In this document: positions 1 through 5,973 of the stretch, in pieces
How positions within the stretch are numbered: position 1 is the stretch's first letter
Layout of the letters: each line of letters begins with the position of its first letter
Source of the DNA: Flavobacteriaceae bacterium
Lineage (GTDB): Bacteria > Bacteroidota > Bacteroidia > Flavobacteriales > Flavobacteriaceae
DNA: 6,572 nucleotides
Assembly (NCBI GenBank): GCA_030625995.1
Contig: DAOUPU010000145.1
Span: 1-6,572 of the forward strand
Direction: 5' to 3'
Program-made: the position numbers and the translations under genes
The notes under the pieces: generated by a model
What the model saw: only the letters and a program-made list of their open reading frames with translations
Databases searched by the model: none
What the model was told of the DNA's origin: nothing

Positions 1-135
1 CACGGCTGGTATCCATGGTTGAGAATTATGTTCACAACAGAAAAAATACGGAAGGATCCAAGATTCTTAAAGATGATTCAGGATATGAATTTACCTGATC
101 CTGCTCCCTTGGTTTATTATCCGGAACTGTCGTGA
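1..135 (+). CDS. C-terminal fragment of a probable TPR-containing regulator or cyclase-like protein (5' end outside window)
   Basis: The frame is open from base 1 and ends in TGA at 133-135, giving the last 44 residues of a protein whose start lies to the left. The tail contains a stretch reading IRKDPRFLKMIQDMNLP at residues 16-32 of the fragment. This pattern, in which a short Asp-Pro-Arg-Phe segment leads through a helix to a Met-x-Leu-Pro end, is common at the C-terminus of bacterial proteins that carry tetratricopeptide repeats behind an adenylate/guanylate cyclase, kinase or winged-helix domain. That resemblance is from memory of the family, and only the tail is visible, so the N-terminal domain and the function cannot be determined. 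The next gene starts 63 bases downstream on the same strand. Confidence 0.5.
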   Translation, partial: HGWYPWLRIMFTTEKIRKDPRFLKMIQDMNLPDPAPLVYYPELS

Positions 136-198
136 AATTCTTTATTTTAGGCTGATTTTTATCCTGTTGACGTAAAATCAACACCTAACAACATATAT

Positions 199-738
199 AT
201 GAAACCATCAAGAAAGTCCATTTTATTAATATTTCTAATTCTTCTATTTATGCCCTTCAAGAGTTTCAGTCAAAATATAGAAGTAAAGGATTCTTCAAAG
301 ATTGAATTAATGGATGCGGCAAGAGAAATAATGACTGCAGCAGGTACTTGTGCATTGATCACTTTAGATAAAGAAGGCCGTCCGAGGGTCAGGGTAATGG
401 ATCCTTTTATTCCCGAAAGTGATTTCACAGTTTGGTTCGGTACGAATCCTAAAAGCAGAAAAGTAGATCAAATCAAAAAGAACCCCAAGGTAACTTTATA
501 TTATTTAGATAGTGATTCTTCAGGATATGTTATGATCCATGGAATAGCTCAATTAGTAGATGGTCAAGAGGAAAAAGAAAAATATTGGAAAGATGCGTGG
601 GAGGCTTTCTATCCAAACAAACCTGAAGACTATCTTTTGATTAAAGTTTCTCCTGAATGGATGGAAGTTATTAGTGTGACCCGTGGTATTAATGGAGATC
701 CAACAACCTGGAAACCGCCAGTAGTATTATTCGATTAG
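199..738 (+). CDS. Exported pyridoxamine 5'-phosphate oxidase-family (split-barrel flavin-binding) protein
   Basis: This is a 179-residue protein with a clear Sec signal peptide: basic residues at 2-6, a hydrophobic core at about 8-20, and a probable cleavage after Ser24 that leaves Gln25 at the N-terminus. The mature part matches the FMN-binding split barrel of the PNPOx-like superfamily. A helix (about 35-48) leads into strands containing CALITLDKEGRPRVR (51-65), then WFGTNPKSRKVDQI (79-92) and NPKVTLYY (95-102), with the Gly-rich strand YVMIHGIAQLV at 110-120. The GTNP-S-RK element and the following NPKVTLYY strand are typical of the 'general stress protein 26' type. Members bind FMN, F420 or heme; the ligand here is unknown and no true PdxH role is implied. 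The ATG at 199 is chosen because the signal peptide starts there; no strong ribosome binding site is visible. An exported member is less usual than the cytoplasmic form. Confidence 0.85.
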   Translation: MKPSRKSILLIFLILLFMPFKSFSQNIEVKDSSKIELMDAAREIMTAAGTCALITLDKEGRPRVRVMDPFIPESDFTVWFGTNPKSRKVDQIKKNPKVTLYYLDSDSSGYVMIHGIAQLVDGQEEKEKYWKDAWEAFYPNKPEDYLLIKVSPEWMEVISVTRGINGDPTTWKPPVVLFD

Positions 739-986
739 CAAGCAGATAGCATGAATTGTAAGGAATTTTGGAGTAAGATTTTATAGTTATAAGGCATAAC
801 AAAATATCAAATAACTACTCGCCTCTATGCTTTACTAAAGTTTGTGTATTTTTAATCAACCGAATTGACTGACCGAAAATCCATTGTCCATTTATATACG
901 AAGTTTATAGGTAAGGTTTTGCAGCAATTAAAAAATGAATAATACCAATAGATTCAATCCGGAGCTAAGACTCACATCTAATAATT

Positions 987-2627
987 ATGATTATGATAAA
1001 TCGACATATCCTTTACTATTTATTGATATTACTAATTGGTTTCTCTCTATCATGTTCTGATAAAGAAAAGAAAAAAGAAGTTATCCAAAGACCTAATATT
1101 GTATTGTTGGTTGCTGATGATCTAGGCTACGGAGATATTGGCTGCTATGGCGGAGATATTAACACTCCGAACATAGATGCTCTGGCTTCCAACGGTATTA
1201 GATTCACTAGTTTTCATACGGCACCTATGTGTGCCCCTACTCGCGCAATGTTGCTTTCTGGAAATGACAACCATATAGCTGGAATGGGTGGTCAAGGCCT
1301 AATAACTGAGGAGTTTGGTTATGAAGGAAGATTAACAGATCGGATAATAACAATTCCAACACTACTAAGAGAATCTGGCTATCATACTTATATGGCAGGT
1401 AAATGGCATCTGGGTAAGATGCCGGAATCCAATCCGCGTCAAAAAGGATTTGAACGGTCGTTTGCACTTCTGCCAGGAGCGGGTAATCATTATAATGACC
1501 AAAGCGTTTTAGAAAAAGGGTTGTCAGAATATACAGAAGATGGAGTCCCCACCACGTGGAAAAATGGGTCCTATTCAACAGATTTTTACACAGATAAGAT
1601 CATAGAATATATTGATCAGAATAAAAATGACGGCAAGCCATTTTTCGCTTTTGCGGCATATACTTCTCCTCACTGGCCTTTACAAGCTGATAAAAAATAT
1701 TGGGAAAAGTATAAAGGCAAGTATGATGACGGTTACGAAAAGCTAAGGGAAAGAAGATTGAATAGCCTGAAAAAAACAGGAATAATCCCACAAAAATCAA
1801 TACTCCCTCCCGTTCATGATAAAGTTCTGCCATGGAGTTCTCTTTCCTCAGAAGAACAGATGATGGAAGCAAGAAAAATGGAACTATATGCAGGCATGGT
1901 TGATAATCTGGACTATAATATTGGCAGATTAATTGCATACTTGAAAAAAATTGGCAAGTACGAAAACACATTATTTGTATTTATGTCAGATAATGGAGCA
2001 GGCCACAGAGATTTTATAAATAATGATAATTATAAACATCTAAAGGAATACTATAACGATGATTATGAGAATATGGGGAATGAAAATTCCTATATTTCAT
2101 ACGGCCCACAATGGGCAGAGGCCGGCTCTTCCCCATTCAGGTATTTCAAAGATTATACAACACAGGGCGGAATCAATACGACAATGGTCATAAGCGGACC
2201 TTATGTTAACAAGAAGAGTGAAATTCATCATGGATTTACAAGCGTATTGGATCTTGCACCAACTTTTTATGAGGCAGCCAATATCAGTTATCCAGAAACA
2301 TATAAGGAACAAAAAGTTTATGCCCTAAGAGGAAGTTCACTGATACCATTTGCTTCAGGAAAAACTGATGAAATTCATCCCTCAACTTATGTATTTGCCA
2401 TTGAGCATTATGGAAATGCCATGCTCCGGAAGGGTATTTGGAAAATCACTAATTTTATCAAACCGTTCAAAATTGAAAATTTTGCTCTTTATAATCTTAA
2501 CGAAGATATAGGAGAGCAGAAAGATCTAAAGGAATTAGAACCCGAAAAATATGCAGAAATGATTGCCGAATGGGAAAAGTTTTCAAAAGAAATAAAAATA
2601 CAGATTCCAACACCTTCTATGCAATAA
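987..2627 (+). CDS. Lipoprotein arylsulfatase, formylglycine-dependent (type I sulfatase, S1 family)
   Basis: This 546-residue enzyme would hydrolyse sulfate esters on an unknown substrate. A lipoprotein signal (about 6-22, FSLS before Cys23) anchors it to an envelope membrane, and the charged SDKEKKKE after the Cys resembles Bacteroidota surface-export tails. Family landmarks occur in order: metal-binding ADD (Asp44, Asp45), LGYGD at 46-50, the modification motif CAPTR at 82-86 with Cys82 as the formylglycine precursor, GKWHLG with Lys139 and His141, SPHWP with His229, the second metal site SDNG with Asp335 and Asn336, and FRYFK with Lys388. Length and layout fit a complete arylsulfatase-A-like enzyme, probably subfamily S1_4. 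Residues 391-395 read TTQGG where many relatives have EGG. A second ATG at 993 is an equally possible start. Cys82 must be oxidised by a maturation enzyme not encoded here. No SusC/D genes flank it. Confidence 0.95.
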   Translation: MIMINRHILYYLLILLIGFSLSCSDKEKKKEVIQRPNIVLLVADDLGYGDIGCYGGDINTPNIDALASNGIRFTSFHTAPMCAPTRAMLLSGNDNHIAGMGGQGLITEEFGYEGRLTDRIITIPTLLRESGYHTYMAGKWHLGKMPESNPRQKGFERSFALLPGAGNHYNDQSVLEKGLSEYTEDGVPTTWKNGSYSTDFYTDKIIEYIDQNKNDGKPFFAFAAYTSPHWPLQADKKYWEKYKGKYDDGYEKLRERRLNSLKKTGIIPQKSILPPVHDKVLPWSSLSSEEQMMEARKMELYAGMVDNLDYNIGRLIAYLKKIGKYENTLFVFMSDNGAGHRDFINNDNYKHLKEYYNDDYENMGNENSYISYGPQWAEAGSSPFRYFKDYTTQGGINTTMVISGPYVNKKSEIHHGFTSVLDLAPTFYEAANISYPETYKEQKVYALRGSSLIPFASGKTDEIHPSTYVFAIEHYGNAMLRKGIWKITNFIKPFKIENFALYNLNEDIGEQKDLKELEPEKYAEMIAEWEKFSKEIKIQIPTPSMQ

Positions 2628-2703
2628 ATTTGATTAATTGAATTTAGATCGTACAATTGAATTTAAATTTTACTCACCTCCAAAGGAAAAAAAACGGAAA
2701 GAA

Positions 2704-3147
2704 ATGTACACTTTTGAACTAACAGACAAATACTTAACAAGTGGGGAAAAAGATATCTTTGAAGAATATTTGAAGTATAACGGCTTGGACATCAGCATCT
2801 GGGAAGTCTTTAGCTGTCTGTTCAATTCCGGTGTGAAAAACACAAAACCACTCTTACTTAGGGTATTTAAAGACGATAATCTTTACGGTGTAACGATTAT
2901 TATAAAATGTAAAAAATATGGCAGATCACTGTTTAATAACAAACTACTTTCCGGGTTAATAAACATGATCAATATACCGTTTTACTTATGGATGAAATTT
3001 GGTTGTTGTATGGATATGATGTCAAACCCTGGCTTTGTTAAAGATCCGGAAAAATCCGAGGAGGTCTTTAAAGCTATGTTAAGGTATTTAAAAGAGAATA
3101 GCTTATTGACATTTATAAATGATTATACTGAGAATAGCGGCTTATAA
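2704..3147 (+). CDS. N-terminal half of the split acetyltransferase
   Basis: This part encodes 147 residues from the ATG at 2704; a TTG at 2638, immediately after an in-frame stop, could add 22 residues. A run AAGGAAAAAAAACGGAAAG before 2704 can serve as a ribosome binding site, whereas nothing comparable precedes 2638. The fragment corresponds to the first GNAT-like half: an initial acidic helix (about 13-25), a strand with PLLLRVFKDDNLYGVTIII at about 50-68, and a long hydrophobic stretch (about 82-98) of the type seen before the substrate-side helix. It breaks off just after SLLTFINDYTENSGL, in what should be a beta strand. Alone it lacks the second half of the fold and is unlikely to be active. 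It lies 76 bases after the sulfatase stop, so cotranscription with the sulfatase is possible. Confidence 0.55.
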   Translation: MYTFELTDKYLTSGEKDIFEEYLKYNGLDISIWEVFSCLFNSGVKNTKPLLLRVFKDDNLYGVTIIIKCKKYGRSLFNNKLLSGLINMINIPFYLWMKFGCCMDMMSNPGFVKDPEKSEEVFKAMLRYLKENSLLTFINDYTENSGL

Positions 3148-3201
3148 GGATCTGCTTCTATATTACCAGCTCTTCCTCACGCTTTAATAGATTGTTCATC
3201 A

Positions 3202-3813
3202 ATGACTTCTATAGAAGACTACACCAAGAACCATAAGAATATAAATCGTAAATTGAGAGTATTTAAAAATAAGGGAGGTAAATATACAAGAGTTGAACAA
3301 CAACTTAATAAAGATCAACTCCGTTCATTAAAGAAATGCTTTCTGTCAACCTCTGAAAAAAGTGTATTCTATCTGCCTTATCAGGAACTTTATCTCCAGG
3401 CAGCATTAACCACTGGCAGCACAGAAGTCAAAAATGTTTATTATTTCATAGCCACATTAGACAATGAATTTATTGGATACCAGGTGGCATTATTGACTGG
3501 GAATTATTTGAATGCCCTTCACGGAGCTTTTGATCGTAGTCGAAAAACTACTTATCACGCATACGACATTCTTTTTGTTAAAATGACAGAATTCGCCATT
3601 GAAAAAGGAATTAAAACCATTGACTTTGGAGCTGTTATAAATTACACAAAAGAAAAAATGATAAACAGATCGATCGATATGTCCTATTTCATTTATAGTA
3701 AGTATTCTATCATTCAAAAAGCCTTTAATGTTTTATTAAAATTTACAAAGATCCAGAGTGATGAACAAATGAAATTTAGAAATAACATAATCAGAGCCAG
3801 TATAAAAGGATAA
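3202..3813 (+). CDS. C-terminal half of the split acetyltransferase (GNAT/FemAB-like fold)
   Basis: This 203-residue segment carries the more recognisable half of a BioF2/FemAB-like acyltransferase. A basic helix KNINRKLRVFKNKGGKYTR (12-30) matches the 'lrr..rkl' segment that opens this part in relatives. Strands YFIATLDNEFIGYQVALLTG (81-100) and LNALHGAFD (103-111) are followed by HAYDILFVKMTEFAIEKGIKT (119-139) and the strand IDFGAVINYTKEK (140-152), the usual end of the acyl-CoA-side GNAT core with DFG and a downstream Lys. Such enzymes transfer acyl or aminoacyl groups to amines in envelope or small-molecule metabolism; the substrate here cannot be told. Translation from ATG 3202 would have to begin internally and no ribosome binding site is evident, so independent expression is doubtful. 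The open frame extends upstream to the TAA at 3145. Confidence 0.6.
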   Translation: MTSIEDYTKNHKNINRKLRVFKNKGGKYTRVEQQLNKDQLRSLKKCFLSTSEKSVFYLPYQELYLQAALTTGSTEVKNVYYFIATLDNEFIGYQVALLTGNYLNALHGAFDRSRKTTYHAYDILFVKMTEFAIEKGIKTIDFGAVINYTKEKMINRSIDMSYFIYSKYSIIQKAFNVLLKFTKIQSDEQMKFRNNIIRASIKG

Positions 3814-3967
3814 ATCATTAAGTTTAGAAGATAGATGCAATATAATCTGTATTGACTTTTTAAGAAGTGAGGTAATTGTAAAAAAGAATTTTATGCCAGG
3901 CAATTATAGATATTTTTAACCACAATTAACTATTGCAAAATAATCATTTACAAGCTATAAAAACACG

Positions 3968-4453
3968 ATGGACATAAAAACCGATTGGAATAAAATAAGG
4001 CAGCATTTTAATAAAAGTTTCAGGTCGAACTTTTATGTCTCAATTGCATCAGTTGATTCTGAAAATAATCCAACAGTGACACCAATTGGTTCGCTATTTC
4101 TGAATGACAATAGGGCTGGATTTTATTTTGAAAAATACCCATCTAAATTACCGATCCACGTTAAAACCAATCGAAATATTTGCGTTTTAGGAGTCAACAG
4201 TAATACTCTATTTTGGTTAAAATCATTATTAAAAGGTAATTTTAGTAATTATCCGGCGATTAAATTATATGGAAAACTTGGAGAAATTAGAAAGGCGACT
4301 GATAAAGAAATAAATCGACTGAATAGAAGAATGAGAACTACGAAAGGACTAAAGGGAAACAAATATTTGTGGGGCGAAATGCAGTTTGTAAGAGAAATAA
4401 TTTTTACAAAAGTTGAGAAAATAAACTTGGGAGAAATGACTAATGAACTATAA
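3968..4453 (+). CDS. Pyridoxamine 5'-phosphate oxidase-family protein, cytoplasmic
   Basis: This is a 161-residue protein without signal peptide or membrane segment. The N-terminal helix (about 5-18) leads into FYVSIASVDSENNPTVTPIG (22-41), the first two strands of the flavin-binding split barrel, then LFLNDNRAGFYFEKYPSK (43-60), and NRNICVLGVN (68-77), which corresponds to the 'N..v.l.v' strand of the family. A further strand IKLYGKLGEIRKATDKEIN (98-116) is followed by a helix with basic residues and a C-terminal strand FVREIIFTKVEKINLG (140-155). Superfamily members bind FMN, F420 or heme and reduce or protect diverse substrates; the ligand is not evident here, and this is not a canonical PdxH. 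It is only distantly similar to the exported split-barrel protein at 199-738. It stands alone, with gaps of 154 and 314 bases on its sides. Confidence 0.8.
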   Translation: MDIKTDWNKIRQHFNKSFRSNFYVSIASVDSENNPTVTPIGSLFLNDNRAGFYFEKYPSKLPIHVKTNRNICVLGVNSNTLFWLKSLLKGNFSNYPAIKLYGKLGEIRKATDKEINRLNRRMRTTKGLKGNKYLWGEMQFVREIIFTKVEKINLGEMTNEL

Positions 4454-4530
4454 ACACAAACATATTATAATGATTATGATTCATACAACTTAGTATTTTA
4501 AGCAAATTGTAAATAGTTTTTTTGACAGAA

Positions 4531-4670
4531 TAAAAGGTATTAAACCTCAGGGTAGAACCCTGAACCCTATAAAAGGAATCGACCTAGAAGGTCTAGGTAT
4601 TAATCTAGATCCCGCTAAAAAAAGCGGTATTAGCCTGCCACGCCGGCCTTTAGGCGGGTTCAACTTACAT
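4531..4670. repeat. Palindrome-rich element: four different hairpins separated by GGTATTA boxes
   Basis: Boxes GGTATTA occur at 4536-4542, 4596-4602 and 4626-4632, with a degenerate copy (GGAATCG) at 4575-4581. Between or beside them lie stems of unrelated sequence: TCAGGGT/ACCCTGA (4547-4553, 4557-4563, loop AGA), ACCTAGA/TCTAGGT (4582-4588, 4592-4598, loop AGG), CCGCT/AGCGG (4612-4616, 4623-4627, loop A6), and CGCC/GGCG (4641-4644, 4653-4656), which can alternatively fold as CCTGCC/GGCGGG (4634-4639, 4653-4658, one G-T pair). The tract is more GC-rich than its flanks. No transposase or flanking direct repeat is seen. It resembles REP- or MITE-like intergenic elements in general form, but I cannot assign a named family. 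Confidence 0.65.
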
Positions 4671-4707
4671 TTTTGAGTTCGTTTTAAAACTCCTCAAAAT
4701 TGAGTTT
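4670..4707 (+). other. Overlapping, mutually exclusive inverted repeats
   Basis: Several short helices compete for the same bases: TTTTGAG (4671-4677) with CTCAAAA (4693-4699); GAGTT (4675-4679) with AACTC (4688-4692); AAACTC (4687-4692) with GAGTTT (4702-4707); and CTCAA (4693-4697) with TTGAG (4700-4704). GTTTTAAAAC (4681-4690) is itself a perfect palindrome. Pairing of one set excludes others, an arrangement seen in attenuators but also in low-complexity AT-rich DNA. It sits 61 bases before the DUF1801 gene. A further weak hairpin TGGTT/AACCA follows at 4723-4738. Regulatory function is only inferred. Confidence 0.35.
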
Positions 4708-4767
4708 CACTAATAATATATGTGGTTTGTCCTAACCATGACGTTCTCTTAATTGACATTAATAAAT

Positions 4768-5136
4768 ATGATGAAAAAATCCAATGACATCAAAACTCAA
4801 AAGTTCATAGAAAATATTAAGGTTCTTGACACTACGAAATTTCAGATTCTTGAGAAAGTTCGTGAAATTGTTTTTGATAATTATCCAGAAGTGAAAGAAC
4901 GAATTATGTATGGTGGAATCATGTTTAGCCTTATTGATGATTTTGCGGGTTTGTTTGTTCGCAAAAATCATGTTTCACTTGAGTTTAGTTATGGAGTAAA
5001 ATTTGACGACTCCAAAAATTTATTAGAAGGAAAGGGGATATATCGCCGTCACTTAAAACTAAGATCTTTGGAGGATATCAAAATAAAAGAAGTCGGTTTT
5101 ATTGTAAGTCAGATAATAGAAATCGAAAATTTGTAA
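4768..5136 (+). CDS. DUF1801 domain-containing protein
   Basis: This is a 122-residue soluble protein of the DUF1801 (YdhG-like) family. Diagnostic features are the helix FQILEKVREIVFDNYPEVKE (25-44), the segment RIMYGGIMFSL (45-55) in which relatives show a similar Met/Tyr-Gly-Gly strand, the strand HVSLEFSYGVKF (68-79), and the C-terminal signature GKGIYRRHLKLRSLEDI (88-104) followed by a final helix. Length is normal for the family, so the protein appears complete. The biochemical role is unknown; distant relatives include small iron-chaperone-like and phosphate-binding proteins, but nothing here proves that. Two adjacent ATGs (4768 and 4771) are both plausible starts; a TTG at 4753 is in frame but the family N-terminus fits the ATGs better. 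No signal peptide is present. Confidence 0.85.
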   Translation: MMKKSNDIKTQKFIENIKVLDTTKFQILEKVREIVFDNYPEVKERIMYGGIMFSLIDDFAGLFVRKNHVSLEFSYGVKFDDSKNLLEGKGIYRRHLKLRSLEDIKIKEVGFIVSQIIEIENL

Positions 5137-5220
5137 GATATTATTTAGCGAAAAATCCACATGAAGTCTAATAAATAAGCGTTGTCTTCTACGAAAAAAA
5201 ATTGATCATATGAAACGAAC

Positions 5221-5922
5221 ATGAATAAAGTAATAAAAAATATTATCGCAATCAGTATTGCTATTTTACCGATCAATATAATAATGATCTGGTATAGACT
5301 GACGCAAATTGAAAATTTCACTACCATAGACATGACAGTTTACCCACTACTTTTCGGTGGTGGGTCGATCATACTTATTCTTTTACTAAATAAATTCCTA
5401 CTAAAAGAGACCTTTAAAGAGACCTTCAATTCGGGAAAAGGAACATGGTATTGGGATATTTTGATTGGCTTTGGTTTGACAATAATATATTTCACAATGT
5501 TCTTTTTAGAACGATCAACGCTCTATGAATGGATTCCTAATCGTAATCCCCCAAATACAGAACTTATCAATGTAATGATTGATCTGGCAAATAGTCCTTT
5601 ATTAATGGTCATTTGGTTCGGTCCGGTTTTATGGATTGGGATAGCACTTTTTGAGGAACTATCCAGGACATTTTTACTGAAAACCATGTGGAATATCAAT
5701 GAGAATAAAGATTGGCATATTCTGGCAATATTTTTAGCCTCCTCACTAATTGGATTTGTACATTTATATCAGGGAACGGCAGGAATAATTTCCATCGGAC
5801 TTAAAAGTTTGCTCGTAAGTTTTTACTTTTACAAGTATCGCAGATTACTTCCATTAATTATCTCACACGGACTGTATGACGGATTACAATTTGCTTTTTT
5901 TATAATGCAAATTCAACAATAA
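5221..5922 (+). CDS. CPBP family intramembrane glutamic endopeptidase (Abi/CAAX-protease-like)
   Basis: This 233-residue polytopic membrane protein has hydrophobic segments at about 7-25, 40-61, 78-96, 126-145, 166-186, 189-205 and 209-230. The CPBP motifs are present: EExxxR as Glu145, Glu146 and Arg149 in FEELSRTFLL; the second-motif histidine His181 in GFVHLYQG; and the third-motif His216 in SHGLYD, where Asp220 occupies the position usually taken by Asn or Asp. The residue four before His181 is Ile177 where the motif often has Phe. These residues form the intramembrane active site of the Rce1-like proteases; bacterial members act in prenyl-protein-like processing, bacteriocin immunity or unknown roles, and no substrate is suggested by the neighbours. 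The ATG at 5221 overlaps the end of a 4-codon ATG-TGA mini-frame at 5210-5224. An M81 lipoprotein gene follows after 51 bases. Confidence 0.85.
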   Translation: MNKVIKNIIAISIAILPINIIMIWYRLTQIENFTTIDMTVYPLLFGGGSIILILLLNKFLLKETFKETFNSGKGTWYWDILIGFGLTIIYFTMFFLERSTLYEWIPNRNPPNTELINVMIDLANSPLLMVIWFGPVLWIGIALFEELSRTFLLKTMWNINENKDWHILAIFLASSLIGFVHLYQGTAGIISIGLKSLLVSFYFYKYRRLLPLIISHGLYDGLQFAFFIMQIQQ

Positions 5923-5973
5923 AATAATACCTTGACAATTAATATATAATATAAACAACCTGTAAGAACAGAT

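Larger units (their letters stand above)
2704..3813 (+). pseudogene. FemAB/BioF2-like acetyltransferase gene split by one in-frame TAA
   Basis: A single reading frame runs from ATG 2704 to TAA 3811-3813 and is interrupted only by TAA at 3145-3147 (codon 148 of 370). The 18 codons between that stop and the next ATG (3202) contain no stop, and translate to a plausible continuation (GSASILPALPHALIDCSS) that resembles the central linker of BioF2/FemAB-like acetyltransferases. The joined product would be about 369 residues, a normal size for the family. ATG 2704 is preferred over the TTG at 2638 because it follows a purine-rich stretch and its N-terminus looks more like a domain start. One base change would restore TAA to Tyr, Lys, Gln or Glu, so the lesion is young, is a sequencing error, or both halves are still made. 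The two halves are described separately. Confidence 0.75.

Noticed and set aside
739..986. Gap between the exported split-barrel gene and the sulfatase, checked for promoter, terminator and small genes
   Set aside because: No TAnnTTTG element at proper spacing, no stem followed by a T-run and no convincing coding frame was found.
935..1060. Small + strand frame starting ATG at 935 and running into the sulfatase gene
   Set aside because: It overlaps the lipoprotein signal of the sulfatase in another frame, has Asn/Tyr-rich low-complexity content and no family resemblance.
1237..2312. Minus-strand open frames within the sulfatase gene
   Set aside because: They lie opposite a gene with all catalytic motifs in order, and their translations show no recognisable domain.
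4514..4523. T-run after the 3968-4453 gene as an intrinsic terminator
   Set aside because: No stable stem can be drawn immediately before the T-run; the hairpins of the repeat lie after it on the + strand.
4536..4632. Possible CRISPR array formed by the recurring GGTATTA boxes
   Set aside because: The repeated box is only 7 bases, spacing is irregular (39, 21, 30), the intervening sequences are palindromes, and no cas gene is nearby.
5932..5950. TTGACA and TATAAT like a sigma70 promoter before the M81 gene
   Set aside because: The spacer is only 7 bases instead of about 17, and the Bacteroidota TAnnTTTG element is absent at the expected distance.
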